The notes under the pieces are model-generated. The model saw only the letters and a list, made by a program, of their open reading frames with translations, made no database searches and was not told where the DNA came from. A stretch of DNA of 64,000 nucleotides from Paenibacillus sp. Root444D2. GTDB taxonomy: Bacteria > Bacillota > Bacilli > Paenibacillales > NBRC-103111. Positions 32,598 to 42,489 of the stretch are shown here, piece after piece (within the stretch, counting starts at the first letter, position 1; each line of letters starts with the position of its first letter). The stretch lies in NCBI RefSeq assembly GCF_001426375.1, contig NZ_LMEO01000006.1, forward strand, positions 88,538 to 152,537, read 5' to 3'. A program made the position numbers and the translations under genes.

Positions 32598-33392
32598 ATG
32601 AATGCACATGAGATTGATTATCGTATTTTAGGAAATGAAATGCAGTATGTGGAAATTGAGTTGGATCCGGGTGAAAGTGTCGTAGCAGAAGCCGGTAGCA
32701 TGATGATGATGGATCAAAACATCCAGATGGAGACTGTCTTTGGAGACGGCAGCAGTGATAATAAAGGGTTCATGGGCAAGCTGCTTGGTGCTGGTAAACG
32801 ATTATTAACGGGTGAAAGTTTATTCATGACGGTTTTTACGAATCACAGTTCGCACGGGAAAGAACAGGTTAATTTTGCTGCACCGTATCCTGGGAAAATC
32901 ATAGCGATGGATTTACAAGATCTCGGTGGTAAGTTGATTTGTCAAAAGGATTCCTTCCTATGCGCAGCGAAAGGTGTTTCGGTAGGCATTGCTTTTCAGC
33001 GTAAGCTAGGGGCTGGTTTCTTCGGTGGCGAGGGCTTTATCATGCAGAAGATTGAAGGTGACGGTTTGGCTTTTGTTCATGCAGGTGGGTCCATCTGTGA
33101 ACGTGTCCTTCGTCCAGGAGAAATGCTTCGAGTGGATACGGGGTGTCTCGTGGCTATGACACAAGAGGTTGATTATGATATTGAGATGGTCAAAGGCGTT
33201 AAAACGGCGTTATTCGGCGGCGAAGGCTTATTCTTCGCTACGTTACGCGGACCTGGTCGCGTCTGGATTCAATCCTTGCCGTTCAGCAGGCTGGCGGACC
33301 GTTTGGCTTCAGCATCAAGAGCGGGAGGAAGGAAAGAAGAGGGAAGTATCCTAGGTGGTCTTGGTAATTTGCTTGATGGAGATGGAAGATAA
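32598..33392 (+). CDS. AIM24/TIGR00266 family protein
   Basis: 264 aa, start after AATAGGAGG. Features of the family include [23 protein letters not shown] (about residues 15-37), [21 protein letters not shown] (about 57-77) and a glycine-rich C-terminal part ([22 protein letters not shown]). The fold is a trimeric beta-prism-like barrel. Its biochemical role in bacteria is not known. It is monocistronic and closed by a terminator shared with the convergent sulfate operon. Confidence 0.88.
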   Translation: MNAHEIDYRILGNEMQYVEIELDPGESVVAEAGSMMMMDQNIQMETVFGDGSSDNKGFMGKLLGAGKRLLTGESLFMTVFTNHSSHGKEQVNFAAPYPGKIIAMDLQDLGGKLICQKDSFLCAAKGVSVGIAFQRKLGAGFFGGEGFIMQKIEGDGLAFVHAGGSICERVLRPGEMLRVDTGCLVAMTQEVDYDIEMVKGVKTALFGGEGLFFATLRGPGRVWIQSLPFSRLADRLASASRAGGRKEEGSILGGLGNLLDGDGR

Positions 33393-33422
33393 GGATCGCT
33401 CAAATGACGTATAATAATTAAG

Positions 33423-33462
33423 AAAGCCCGGAAGCGAATTGTACCATTCGCACCGGGCTTTT
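33423..33462. terminator. Bidirectional intrinsic terminator
   Basis: AAAGCCCGG pairs with CCGGGCTTT, with AT tracts on both sides, between the AIM24-like gene and sbp. Confidence 0.9.
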
Positions 33463-33471
33463 CCTATGTTC

Positions 33472-34584
33472 TTACTTGGCTCCACCTTCTGCAAGGATGG
33501 TTTCCCAGATTGCGCCTTTGCCATAAAGCTCTTTGTTCACTTTATCCCAACCGCCGAGGTATTCAATGTTGAATAAACCAGCAGGCGTAGTATAGTTTTT
33601 CTCGTATTTCTTAGCAACCTCAGGTAGAACGGAACGGAAGCCCTTTTCTGCGAATACGGTTTGTGCTTCAGGTGTATATAAGAAGTCTAGGAACGCTTGC
33701 GCTACTTCACGATTACCATGTTTGTCTACGTATTTATCAATAAGGGCAACTGGATTCTCAATGGATGTCGTGTATTGTGGAATGACTTCTACATACTTTT
33801 TACCGGATTGAATACGAGCTAGAAGCTCATTTTCATAAGTTACGATCGCATCGCCAACACCTTTATCGAAGGTAGTAAGGGAATCTGCTCCACTTTTATC
33901 CAATACTTTGATGTTTTTGTATACTTTACTTACAAGATCTTTGGCAGCGGCAGGGTCTTTTTTGCCTGCAGCTTCGGAAGCTTTCAGGCCTGCGCCGTAG
34001 ATGGCATTGATATCCCATTTGGCTCCGCCGGAAGTGCTCGGATTAGGAATCAGAACTTCAACACCCGGTTTCGTCAAATCAGCCCAGTCTTTAATTCCTT
34101 TGGGATTCCCTTCACGAACACCAATTGCTGCAATTGAAGCTGTGATATTACCTTTGTAAGGATTGTTTTTCCAGTCGTGCGTAATTAAACCTTTTTCAGC
34201 GATCTTTTGAATATCACCTTCCAAAGACAGTGGAGCGATATCAGCCTCAAAACCTTGGATAATGGCAGTAGCTTGCGCTCCAGAAGCCACATAAGATTCT
34301 TGGAATTCTACAGTTTGACCAGTTTTCTTTTTCCATTGATCTTTAAATTTTGGAATAATGAGATCGAAGGATTCTTTGACGACCGAATAAGCTCCAAGTG
34401 TAATTGTCACTTTGCCACCTTCAGCTTTTGGAGCAGCGCTTACAGCGGCTGTAGCTGCAGCTGTTGTCGCAGCAGATGGAGCAGGTGAGCTTGCAGACTT
34501 TGTCCCTGATCCGCAAGCTGTTAGGGCGATACTTGCTGTGAATAGTGTTGCTGTGATTAAGCCAAGCGTTTTGAAATTTTTCAT
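33472..34584 (-). CDS. sbp: Sulfate/thiosulfate-binding lipoprotein
   Basis: 370 aa. The signal peptide ends in the lipobox ALTAC (Cys about residue 24), followed by an Ala/Ser-rich spacer and the periplasmic-binding fold. Motifs of sulfate-binding proteins are visible: YVASGAQATAIIQGFEADI, IPNPSTSGGAKWDINAIYG, VTYENELL. It delivers sulfate or thiosulfate to the CysTWA permease. It is the last gene of the leftward operon, 36 bases after cysA. Confidence 0.93.
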   Translation of the reverse strand: MKNFKTLGLITATLFTASIALTACGSGTKSASSPAPSAATTAAATAAVSAAPKAEGGKVTITLGAYSVVKESFDLIIPKFKDQWKKKTGQTVEFQESYVASGAQATAIIQGFEADIAPLSLEGDIQKIAEKGLITHDWKNNPYKGNITASIAAIGVREGNPKGIKDWADLTKPGVEVLIPNPSTSGGAKWDINAIYGAGLKASEAAGKKDPAAAKDLVSKVYKNIKVLDKSGADSLTTFDKGVGDAIVTYENELLARIQSGKKYVEVIPQYTTSIENPVALIDKYVDKHGNREVAQAFLDFLYTPEAQTVFAEKGFRSVLPEVAKKYEKNYTTPAGLFNIEYLGGWDKVNKELYGKGAIWETILAEGGAK

Positions 34585-34620
34585 GGTTTACAACTCCCCT
34601 TCTAATGTATACACAAATTT

Positions 34621-35706
34621 TTATATAAAAACAGGCAGTGGATCTTGTTTAGCCTGATTCTCAATTAACTTATTGTCGGTCTTCGTAAATACGGAGATAT
34701 GATGGATGAGGATATTTACCTCATCTCCAGGTTGATAAATCTTTTCCTTCACGGACTGATAAGCAAATAGCTTGATAGCCCCTGTATCAATTTCCAAATA
34801 CCAGGAATCTCCACGGAAATGAGCATGTGTTACTTTCCCTTTTTCCCCAGCTGTAGCGAGATGAGACACGTCATGGGGGCGAACTTCAATGGATTCGGGT
34901 CGAATCAACACATTCACATCGGGAAGCCATTTACCATCATTCTGCAATTCTTCTAAGTAAGGAAACCCGATTAGTGGGGTATATTGAGAAATGATGTTGG
35001 ATTCTCCAATAAATGAGGCCACAAAAGAGGAAGCAGGCTTCGTGTAAATCTCCCAAGGACTTCCTTGCTGCTCAATTTTTCCGCCTTGAACAAGAATGAT
35101 TTCGTCCGCAACCTCAATGGCTTCATCCTGATCATGAGTGACGAACAGGGTTGTTACTTTAAATTCATCGATGAGGTTTCTGAGCCAAACGCGCAGCTCT
35201 TTACGAATTTTAGCATCAATGGCTGCAAAAGGTTCATCAAGCAAGAGCAGTTGAGGTTCAGGTGCTAATGCTCTTGCAAAGGCAACCCGTTGGCGTTGAC
35301 CGCCAGAGAGTTGATGAGGGTATTTACGCTCACTACCGGCAAGCCCCATCAAACCTAGTAGGTAAGTAACGCGATCTTGAATGAAATCCTTTGGCTTTTT
35401 CAGAACCTTTAAGCCATAGGCGACATTTTCAAATACGGTCATATGCTTGAAAAGGGCATAGCTTTGAAACACGAACCCAATTCCTCTTTCTTGAACCGGA
35501 AGATGAGTCGCCAGTTTCCCGTCGAAGTAAATATCGCCAGAGGTTGGGCTTTCTAATCCCGATAACATGCGAAGAATGGACGTTTTACCGCCTCCGCTTG
35601 GCCCGATCAAACCTACCAGATGACCTTTTGTAATGCTGAAATTAACGTCCTTGATGGCATGGAACTGCCCGAAATGTTTATTTAAATTTTTGACTTCGAT
35701 ATGCAT
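34621..35706 (-). CDS. cysA: Sulfate/thiosulfate ABC transporter ATPase
   Basis: 361 aa. ABC domain (1-240): Walker A GPSGGGKTS (about residue 36), Q-loop FVFQSYALFKH, signature [27 protein letters not shown], switch His in VTHDQDEA. A C-terminal TOBE-like domain follows (about 240-350). It hydrolyses ATP at the cytosolic face for CysT/CysW. Operon position and sequence make the assignment firm. Confidence 0.95.
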   Translation of the reverse strand: MHIEVKNLNKHFGQFHAIKDVNFSITKGHLVGLIGPSGGGKTSILRMLSGLESPTSGDIYFDGKLATHLPVQERGIGFVFQSYALFKHMTVFENVAYGLKVLKKPKDFIQDRVTYLLGLMGLAGSERKYPHQLSGGQRQRVAFARALAPEPQLLLLDEPFAAIDAKIRKELRVWLRNLIDEFKVTTLFVTHDQDEAIEVADEIILVQGGKIEQQGSPWEIYTKPASSFVASFIGESNIISQYTPLIGFPYLEELQNDGKWLPDVNVLIRPESIEVRPHDVSHLATAGEKGKVTHAHFRGDSWYLEIDTGAIKLFAYQSVKEKIYQPGDEVNILIHHISVFTKTDNKLIENQAKQDPLPVFI

Positions 35707-35720
35707 GCTGGGGCTCCTCC

Positions 35721-36527
35721 TTAATGGCTTCTCAATTTTTCACTTCTTCTTTTCAACCATTCAAGTGCTAATAAAATAGAAATCGATATGAGACCTAGGA
35801 CGAAAGCAACGCTGTTCGCTGCCACGAGGTGGAATTGTTCGGCATCTTGATAAACAAGGGTTGTAGCTGTTTGCGTTTGATTAATGATATTGCCAGACAC
35901 GACTAGGATTGATCCAAACTCACCAAGTGCTCTTGCAATCGTGAGAATGAGACCATATAGCACGCCCCAACGAATACCTGGCCATGTAATTTGAATGAAT
36001 GTACGCCAGGCGCCAGCTCCTAAAGTAGCGGAAGCTTCTTCCGACTGTGTACCAATCTCTTCAAGTAAAGGCACCACTTCACGTACCATCAGAGGGAATG
36101 TAATGAACATCGTTGCTAAGACCATGCCGGGCACAGCATAGACAATTTTCATATTATGATCTTCCATGAAGGTGCCAAACGTCGTATTTGGACCGAAAAT
36201 CAAAATAACCATTAAACCAACAATGATTGGAGATACAGCAAATGGTAGATCAATAAGTGCATTGATGACAGGCTTCAACCAGCGAGAGATCCAAGAACCT
36301 CTGACAATTTCTAAGGAAACGTAAATGCCGACAATGGCATTAAGTATGGTTACAATCACTACTATAATTAAAGAAATTTTCATGGCATGCAGGGCTTCAG
36401 GTCGTACAAGAGCATCGAAAAAAGCTTGCGAGCCTTCTTCAAAAGCACCAAAGGTAATACCAAGAAAAGGCAACATAATAAGTAAGAAAATAACGAGAAA
36501 CGAAATACTGATCAATACTTTTCTCAT
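35721..36527 (-). CDS. cysW: Sulfate/thiosulfate ABC transporter permease
   Basis: 268 aa with six membrane segments and the EAA loop GAGAWRTFIQITWPGIRWG (about residues 170-188) that contacts CysA. The start overlaps the end of cysT by four bases. Length and pattern are as expected for CysW. Confidence 0.93.
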   Translation of the reverse strand: MRKVLISISFLVIFLLIMLPFLGITFGAFEEGSQAFFDALVRPEALHAMKISLIIVVIVTILNAIVGIYVSLEIVRGSWISRWLKPVINALIDLPFAVSPIIVGLMVILIFGPNTTFGTFMEDHNMKIVYAVPGMVLATMFITFPLMVREVVPLLEEIGTQSEEASATLGAGAWRTFIQITWPGIRWGVLYGLILTIARALGEFGSILVVSGNIINQTQTATTLVYQDAEQFHLVAANSVAFVLGLISISILLALEWLKRRSEKLRSH

Positions 36528-37330
36528 GCTAGGCGCCCCTTTCCGCGTGTCAGTACATTGATGATCCAGAGAATAAGGACGGACAATGTAAGAAGCACGA
36601 GAGAGATAGCGGCGGCGCCTTCGGGATTAAAATTCTGTGTTTCACCATATATATAGACCGATGCTACCATCGTTTTACCGGGCAAATTGCCTGATATAAG
36701 GGAGATGGCTCCAAATTCGGCAAGTGATCGAGAAAAGGCGAGCATGCTGCCGGCGATGATACCTGGGAAAATGGCTGGGAACACGATTCTACAGAAGGTA
36801 TAAAATCTACCCGCACCAAGCGTAAAGCTGGCTTGTTCTTCTGCTGGATCGATTTGTTCAAGCAAGGGTTGAACAGTTCGAATAACAAAAGGAAAGGTAA
36901 CAAATACAAGGCCAATAACGATAGCAGTTTGATTATAAAGCAGCTTAATTCCCAAATGATCGAGCCAGACACCTAGTGGACTTGAAGGTCCTAATAGGGT
37001 TAGGAACATTAAACCAGCTACTGAAGTCGGAAGCGAGAAGGGAAGATCTACCATGCTGTTTAAAATGCTTTTGCCGCGGAAGGTATAACGGACGAGGACA
37101 TAAGCAATGATGGTACCCACAATCGCTTGAATAATAGTTGAGACAACGCTGAGCTTAATGGTTAGAACGATGGACTTCCAGGCTAATGGTCCTGTAACCT
37201 CTTTCCAAAATGGATCCCATCCCAATGAAAATCCCTTCAAATAGATGGAACCTATTGGGATGACAAGAAGTACAATCAAATAGCCGATAAGCACAGATCG
37301 AACCGTAGCTTTAAAAACCTTATTTCCCAC
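36524..37330 (-). CDS. cysT: Sulfate/thiosulfate ABC transporter permease
   Basis: Six-segment permease with EAA loop GAGRFYTFCRIVFPAIFPG and the conserved LAEFGAI segment. I place the start at GTG 37330, which follows AGGTGG at good spacing (268 aa); an ATG at 37357 would add nine residues but lacks a site. First gene of the cysT-cysW-cysA-sbp operon, read from the promoter at 37384-37413. Confidence 0.92.
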   Translation of the reverse strand: MGNKVFKATVRSVLIGYLIVLLVIPIGSIYLKGFSLGWDPFWKEVTGPLAWKSIVLTIKLSVVSTIIQAIVGTIIAYVLVRYTFRGKSILNSMVDLPFSLPTSVAGLMFLTLLGPSSPLGVWLDHLGIKLLYNQTAIVIGLVFVTFPFVIRTVQPLLEQIDPAEEQASFTLGAGRFYTFCRIVFPAIFPGIIAGSMLAFSRSLAEFGAISLISGNLPGKTMVASVYIYGETQNFNPEGAAAISLVLLTLSVLILWIINVLTRGKGRLA

Positions 37331-37383
37331 ATTACACCACCTAATTTTATTAATCATAGCTATTTACTCGGAATAATAAATTG

Positions 37384-37413
37384 ACTATACCAACGATCGT
37401 TCTAATTTGTCAA
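37384..37413 (-). promoter_or_regulatory. Sigma-A promoter of the cysT operon
   Basis: On the minus strand: TTGACA (37408-37413), 18-base spacer, TATAGT (37384-37389). The leader would be about 45 bases. Confidence 0.75.
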
Positions 37414-37638
37414 TACGCCTAAACTCATTTTTATGCAAGAAAGCTGAAAAATTTTTCTAACAAGTAAATTCACAAGGAATATAGCATGATATGCAGTACT
37501 AAAATACAGTTTTTGCAAACGATTTTCTGATGTTAAAAGACAAGCTTATTAATGAAGGAATATTTCAAAAGAAATAAACGTTGGCTTAAAATAACTATTT
37601 CTTAATGAAATAGTCTTTTAGAATGTAGAAAAAACTCA

Positions 37639-37667
37639 TTGACGAAGCCTAAAACTGGTGATAGTAT
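37639..37667 (+). promoter_or_regulatory. Sigma-A promoter of the ssu/apr-like operon
   Basis: TTGACG (37639-37644), 17-base spacer, TAGTAT (37662-37667). Transcription would start near 37674, leaving a leader of about 160 bases. Confidence 0.65.
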
Positions 37668-37720
37668 AGGAAACATATTAAAACCAAGTAATCGGGTATG
37701 AATTATTTAATTAAATAAAA

Positions 37721-37790
37721 GAGTCGACCAGATGACTGGAGACTCCCATTCTTGCTTAGCATTTTGAGGCATGAATCGGGAGTCTTTTCC
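37721..37790 (+). promoter_or_regulatory. Candidate attenuator: alternative hairpin and intrinsic terminator in the leader
   Basis: Hairpin 1 (37721-37745) is GAGTC-ga-CCAG-atga-CTGG-a-GACTC. Hairpin 2 (37741-37784) is GACTCCC..GGGAGTC with an inner ATTC..GAAT stem, followed by TTTTCC. The five bases GACTC (37741-37745) are needed by both, so they exclude each other. No plus-strand gene lies just upstream that would need this terminator, so it probably controls the operon that follows. Confidence 0.65.
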
Positions 37791-37835
37791 GTTTTCTAAC
37801 GCCACTTTACTTTATGCGAAGAAAGAGGGATTCAC

Positions 37836-38627
37836 ATGCTAGCTAATCGCACTTCATCATTAAAGGAATCTAAGTTTTGGCAGCCTTGGGTCATACCGAT
37901 CCTCATTTTGCTTCTCTGGCAAGTTCTTGGATTATTTGGGTGGTTATCTGAGCGCATTCTACCTACGCCTTGGGAGGTTTTAACTGCTTTATACGGTGTA
38001 ATTAAAGATGGAACTATTTTCGAATATGTAGCTGTGAGCACGAAGCGGGCTTTTCTTGGGTTCCTGATTGGCGGGAGCATTGCATTCGTCATTGGTTTGC
38101 TAAATGGGGTATTCCCAATAGCCGAACGATATATGGATTCTTCTGTCCAAATGGTTCGAACCATTCCCCACCTAGCGATGATTCCTCTCGTTATTATGTG
38201 GTTTGGTATAGGTGAGACATCAAAGCTGTTCCTCGTTTCATTGGGAGTTGCTTTCCCCATATACCTCAATACGTTTCATGGGATTCGATCCGTCGATCCA
38301 GGTTTAGTAGAAATGGGTAAAGTGTATGGCCTTAAAGGGTTTGCGTTATTTGCAAAAGTGATTTTACCAGGGGCATTAGCGAACATTTTACTTGGCATCC
38401 GATTTTCTTTAGGCATCATGTGGCTTAGTTTAATTGTAGCCGAAACGATAGCTGCGGATTCGGGGATTGGTTATATGGCAACGCATGCTAGAGAATTTAT
38501 GCAAATGGATGTTGTTGTATTATGTGTGATCTTGTACGCCTTATTAGGGAAATTATCTGATTTAATAGCCAAGTATTTTGAAAATCGTTGGTTGAAGTGG
38601 CATCACAACTACTTGAATAAAGCCTAG
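37836..38627 (+). CDS. SsuC/TauC-type ABC transporter permease
   Basis: 263 aa with six membrane segments and a C-terminal half typical of nitrate/sulfonate/taurine permeases: [19 protein letters not shown], the EAA-type loop [26 protein letters not shown] (split here only by topology), and [16 protein letters not shown]. Start ATG 37836 follows GAAAGAGGGATTCAC. First gene of the rightward sulfur operon; the SBP for this system is encoded four genes later. The substrate is likely an organosulfonate or similar anion (inference). Confidence 0.88.
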   Translation: MLANRTSSLKESKFWQPWVIPILILLLWQVLGLFGWLSERILPTPWEVLTALYGVIKDGTIFEYVAVSTKRAFLGFLIGGSIAFVIGLLNGVFPIAERYMDSSVQMVRTIPHLAMIPLVIMWFGIGETSKLFLVSLGVAFPIYLNTFHGIRSVDPGLVEMGKVYGLKGFALFAKVILPGALANILLGIRFSLGIMWLSLIVAETIAADSGIGYMATHAREFMQMDVVVLCVILYALLGKLSDLIAKYFENRWLKWHHNYLNKA

Positions 38628-38643
38628 AGAAGGGGGAAAAGTC

Positions 38644-39414
38644 ATGAGCATGAAAAGCGGAGGCACTCAGCTGCACATTCGGAATGTAAGCAAAGCATTT
38701 GGTCAAACACATGTGTTATCTGGGATTGATTTATCGATTAAACAGGGAGAATTTGTAGCGATAGTAGGTCGCAGTGGTTGTGGTAAAAGTACGTTGCTTC
38801 GTTTAATTGCAGGACTCGATGAAGCTTCAAGCGGTGCCATCTTATTGGATGCTCAAGCGATTAATGGAATTCACGAAGATACGAGGGTACTGTTTCAGGA
38901 GCACAGGCTGCTGCCGTGGAAAAAAAATATCGATAACGTGCGGATTGGGGTTAAATCCGGAGACAAAGAAGTTGCCTTTCGAGCACTTCAGCAAGTTGGG
39001 CTTGAACATAAACGGGATGATTGGCCTGCTGTTCTCTCCGGTGGCCAAAGGCAGCGAGTAGCTTTGGCAAGAGCTTTGGCGGGTAATCTGCGATTACTGC
39101 TTTTAGATGAACCGTTAGGCGCTTTGGATGCTTTAACTCGGATTGAAATGCAGCAGCTTATTGAGCAGCTATGGTTGGAGAAGCAATTCACTGTCCTGTT
39201 GGTCACACATGATGTTAGTGAAGCTGTAGCTTTAGCTGACAGGGTCATCATTATCGAAGATGGGAAAATAGGTCTGGATTTAAAGATCTCGCTTTCTAGA
39301 CCTAGAGAGCATGATAGTGGATTCGCTTATTATGAGAAGACCATTTTGGATAGGCTTCTTGTGAAGCAATCGTATGAGCAGCTAAAAATTGCGGCAGATG
39401 TCTTCTCGATTTAA
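38644..39414 (+). CDS. SsuB/TauB-type ABC transporter ATPase
   Basis: 256 aa. Walker [10 protein letters not shown] (about residue 42), Q-loop [13 protein letters not shown], signature [31 protein letters not shown] and switch [14 protein letters not shown] are intact. Residue content matches the SsuB/NrtD/TauB subgroup. Start ATG 38644 follows AGAAGGGGGAAAAGTC, 16 bases after the permease gene. Confidence 0.9.
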   Translation: MSMKSGGTQLHIRNVSKAFGQTHVLSGIDLSIKQGEFVAIVGRSGCGKSTLLRLIAGLDEASSGAILLDAQAINGIHEDTRVLFQEHRLLPWKKNIDNVRIGVKSGDKEVAFRALQQVGLEHKRDDWPAVLSGGQRQRVALARALAGNLRLLLLDEPLGALDALTRIEMQQLIEQLWLEKQFTVLLVTHDVSEAVALADRVIIIEDGKIGLDLKISLSRPREHDSGFAYYEKTILDRLLVKQSYEQLKIAADVFSI

Positions 39415-39449
39415 CGAATAGAAGAACGAAAATAAAGGAGGACATAGGA

Positions 39450-41060
39450 ATGACTCAATTTGATTTGCAGTTCCAAGCGGATGTACTAATTATTGGTGGG
39501 GGACCTTCTGGCGCATGGGCAGCCATCACAGCGGCGAAAGAAGGAGCGAAAGTCATTCTGGTCGATAAAGGATATTGCGGAACGAGCGGTGCTACGGCAC
39601 CATCTGGCACAGGCTTATGGTACGTGAATCCCAATGCGGATGAGCGTGAAGAAGCTATGAAGAGTAGAGAAGCACTTGGCGGTTACTTAGCTGATCGCGG
39701 TTGGATGAAGAAAGTCCTAGACCAAACGTATACCAATACGAATCAAATTGCTGCTTGGGGATATCCATTCCCGCTCGACGAAGCAGGCACTTCGCATCGG
39801 AAGAGCTTGCAAGGACCTGAATACATGAAGCTGATGCGCAAGCAAGTGCAGAAAGCGGGAGTCCGCATCCTGGACCACAGTCCAGCGCTTGAATTGCTAG
39901 CAGATGAGCATGGTGTGGCAGGGGCAACAGGGGTGAACAACCAAACGAATGATACGTGGCGTGTAGATGCGGCCTCAGTCGTGATTGCAACGGGCGGATG
40001 TGCTTTCCTTAGTAAGGCTCTGGGGACGAATGTTTTGACAGGTGATGGATACTTGCTCGCGGCTGAAGCGGGAGCTAACTTATCAGGCATGGAATTCTCA
40101 ACCGCGTATTCGTTAGCACCGGCCTTTTCTCCTGTAACGAAGTCTGCCTTCTATACGTGGGCAACATTTTACTATGAAGATGGCAGCGTAATAGAAGGTG
40201 CGGGCTCGCAAAAAGGGCGTTCGGTGATTGCTCGTACGCTGCTGACGCAGCAAGTGTTCGCAAGAATCGATAAGGCAGATGATATCGTCAAAAAAGCGAT
40301 GCGTCAGGCGCAGCCTAACTTCTTTCTATCATTCGATCGCCTAGGCATCGACCCTTTCACGCAAAAGTTTCCTGTCACACTACGGTTTGAAGGGACTGTT
40401 AGAGGCACTGGCGGTATCCATATCATTGACGAAACGTGTGCAACAGAAGTGCCTGGTCTTTATGCAGCAGGAGATGCAGCGACAAGAGAGCTAATCTGCG
40501 GTGGATTTACCGGCGGTGGAAGCCACAACGCAGCTTGGGCTATGTCCTCGGGCTATTTCTCAGGTGAAGCTTCGGCTAAATATGCGCTGAAACTAGGCGC
40601 AGGAGCTTCAAATAGGAAGGCTAAAGGATTATCCGAGGCTACAGGTGTACCTAAACAAGCAACGACAAGATCCGATGCACCTGATACGCAAGAAATTATC
40701 AAAGCGGTTCAAGCCGAAGTGTTTCCGTATGACCGCAATTGGTTCCGCACAGGAGAAGGTTTACAAGATTCGCTGGGACGCTTGAATCATCTCTGGCATG
40801 AGCTGAAGCAGGGCATTCAAGCTAGTGATGGGAATGTTGTTCGAGTTCGTGAAGCAGCTGCTATGACGGCAACAGCGAGATGGATGTACACCAGTGGTTT
40901 GGAGCGAAAGGAAACACGCGGCATGCATCGCCGGGAGGATTTCCCGCGAGTTGATCAAGACCAGCAGTACCGCATCATTAGCGGCGGTTTGGATACAACA
41001 TGGGCAAAGCCATTGATTGAGCAATCCTTTTTAAGCGTCAAAAAGGAGGTTGTTGTGTAA
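39450..41060 (+). CDS. AprA/fumarate-reductase-like FAD flavoprotein
   Basis: 536 aa. The FAD-binding N-terminus is VLIIGGGPSGAWAAITAAKEG (about residues 14-34 in two parts), with GTSGATAPSGTG next and the second FAD motif VPGLYAAGDAATRELICGG (about 335-353). The C-terminal helical domain (about 410-520) is that of the fumarate reductase / succinate dehydrogenase / APS reductase alpha family. It is shorter than dissimilatory AprA (about 650 aa). Its stop overlaps the ferredoxin start (TAATG), so the pair probably forms a complex like AprAB. Placement between transporter genes suggests it acts on the imported sulfur compound. Confidence 0.85.
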   Translation: MTQFDLQFQADVLIIGGGPSGAWAAITAAKEGAKVILVDKGYCGTSGATAPSGTGLWYVNPNADEREEAMKSREALGGYLADRGWMKKVLDQTYTNTNQIAAWGYPFPLDEAGTSHRKSLQGPEYMKLMRKQVQKAGVRILDHSPALELLADEHGVAGATGVNNQTNDTWRVDAASVVIATGGCAFLSKALGTNVLTGDGYLLAAEAGANLSGMEFSTAYSLAPAFSPVTKSAFYTWATFYYEDGSVIEGAGSQKGRSVIARTLLTQQVFARIDKADDIVKKAMRQAQPNFFLSFDRLGIDPFTQKFPVTLRFEGTVRGTGGIHIIDETCATEVPGLYAAGDAATRELICGGFTGGGSHNAAWAMSSGYFSGEASAKYALKLGAGASNRKAKGLSEATGVPKQATTRSDAPDTQEIIKAVQAEVFPYDRNWFRTGEGLQDSLGRLNHLWHELKQGIQASDGNVVRVREAAAMTATARWMYTSGLERKETRGMHRREDFPRVDQDQQYRIISGGLDTTWAKPLIEQSFLSVKKEVVV

Positions 41061-41398
41061 TGATTGAACTGCTCAGTAAGGATCGCTGCATTAGCTGCAA
41101 TCAGTGTGTATCCGTATGCCCAACGAATGTATTCGAATCCGTAGCAGGAGAAATTCCGGTCATCGCCAGACAATCGGACTGCCAAAGCTGCTTCATGTGT
41201 GAGTTATACTGCCCAACGGATGCTCTTTACGTTTCTCCGGTTGCGGAACAAACGATAGCAGTCGACGAAGGGGAGTTAGTTCAAGAAGGTTTATTAGGAA
41301 GCTACAAAGAGAACATAGGCTGGGGGAAAGGCAGAGAATCGACAGCCTCCTCAGACGGTTCCTATATCATTTTCCAACGTATGCGTGCATCGCATTAA
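41060..41398 (+). CDS. AprB-like 2[4Fe-4S] ferredoxin
   Basis: 112 aa. Two complete cluster motifs: CISCNQCVSVCP (about residues 9-20) and CQSCFMCELYCP (about 40-51). The C-terminal tail (about 55-112; VDEGELVQEGLLGS, IGWGKGRES) has no cysteine and could wrap around the flavoprotein, as the AprB tail does around AprA. It should pass electrons to the FAD subunit. One base overlap with the flavoprotein gene implies equal expression. Confidence 0.88.
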   Translation: MIELLSKDRCISCNQCVSVCPTNVFESVAGEIPVIARQSDCQSCFMCELYCPTDALYVSPVAEQTIAVDEGELVQEGLLGSYKENIGWGKGRESTASSDGSYIIFQRMRASH

Positions 41399-41444
41399 TT
41401 CGCTTATTATCATTCCACATGACTATCAGGGGGTCCAAAGACAT

Positions 41445-42467
41445 ATGACACAGAGATCATTGAAATTTCTCAGTTCTGCTCTTATTTTAACTTTATTTAC
41501 AGTATTTTTAGCGGCTTGCGGTGCAAATTCGACGAAAACAACGGCTCCCGCAGCAACGACGACAGCAGCATCAGAAGCAAAAATTACACTGCCTGAAACA
41601 CTTCGTATCGGTTTTATTTCAGCGAACAACAATAAGACCATTACAGGACCGGAAGGCTGGGCGCAATCCAAAGGTTACTTGGAAAGCGAACTCAAAAAAT
41701 ACGGCGTTAAGGAGTTCAAATATTTCAACTTTCCGAATGGTCCTAACTTGAATGAGGCGATTACCGCGGGAACGCTGGATGTTGGCATTTATGGGGATAC
41801 TCCCGCAATTAATGGGAAAGCTGCAGGTCTGAAGACGCGTTTGATTAATCAAACGCAAATCAATATGAATGCTTGGCTGGTAGCTAAAGCAGACGGTCCG
41901 AAGACCTTAGCTGATCTCAAAGGTAAAAAGGTCGCTACTTCCCAGGGCTCCTATATGAGTCGATATCTAACTAGCTTGCTTAAGGAGCAAGGGCTTGATA
42001 AAGACGTGAAGATCCTGCATTTATTACCTGCTGATGGCGAAGCTGCGCTATCCCGCGGTGACATTGCAGCCTATGCCTATCCAACTGGATTCGGGCCATT
42101 ACTTCTGAAAAAAGGATATGTTGCTATTGATGAAGCGGCGAAACATCCGGTTCTACAAGGCTCAAGTCTAACGGTAGTTACGGAAGACTATCTGGCTAAA
42201 AACCCTCAATTTCCTAAACTTTGGAATGATCTTCGCACAAAAGCAGTGAAGGAAATTCGTGAGAACAGTGAAGAGTTTTTCAAATTCTATGCGGAAGCAT
42301 CCGGCTATCCAGTGGACGTTGTGAAAGCCTCCTTTAAGATCGAGCAGTGGCCTGTTGAATCAAGCACACCGGATGGGTTAAAGCTAATAGAAGAAACGAA
42401 GAAATTTCTTGTGGAGCAAGGTTTGGCGAAGAAAGATTTTGTTATAACGGACTGGTTAGTGAAATAG
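41445..42467 (+). CDS. SsuA/TauA-type substrate-binding lipoprotein
   Basis: I place the start at ATG 41445 after CAGGGGGTCCAAAGACAT; an ATG at 41385 would overlap the ferredoxin gene. The 340-aa product has a signal peptide with lipobox FLAAC (Cys about residue 25), a Thr/Ala-rich spacer and a type II periplasmic-binding fold: TLRIGFISANNNKTI, GTLDVGIYGDTPAINGKAAG, LKGKKVATSQGSYMSRYL. It belongs with the SsuCB-like permease and ATPase of the same operon. The binding pocket cannot be read from the sequence, so the ligand stays open. Confidence 0.88.
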   Translation: MTQRSLKFLSSALILTLFTVFLAACGANSTKTTAPAATTTAASEAKITLPETLRIGFISANNNKTITGPEGWAQSKGYLESELKKYGVKEFKYFNFPNGPNLNEAITAGTLDVGIYGDTPAINGKAAGLKTRLINQTQINMNAWLVAKADGPKTLADLKGKKVATSQGSYMSRYLTSLLKEQGLDKDVKILHLLPADGEAALSRGDIAAYAYPTGFGPLLLKKGYVAIDEAAKHPVLQGSSLTVVTEDYLAKNPQFPKLWNDLRTKAVKEIRENSEEFFKFYAEASGYPVDVVKASFKIEQWPVESSTPDGLKLIEETKKFLVEQGLAKKDFVITDWLVK

Positions 42468-42489
42468 GATTGACCAAGGAGGGATGAGG

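Larger units (their letters stand above)
37331..37835. other. Divergent control region between the two sulfur operons
   Basis: About 500 AT-rich bases. It holds a leftward promoter for cysT (37384-37413), a rightward promoter (37639-37667) and a rightward leader with alternative hairpins (37721-37790). I looked for SAM-riboswitch and T-box signatures and did not see them. Confidence 0.7.

Noticed and set aside
37674-37835. SAM riboswitch or T-box leader
   Set aside because: The conserved core words of these classes were not found; only the two-hairpin attenuator layout is visible.
39450-41398. Complete dissimilatory sulfate reduction (aprAB-sat-qmo)
   Set aside because: No sat, qmo or dsr genes are in the window, the flavoprotein is shorter than AprA, and it is embedded in an uptake operon.
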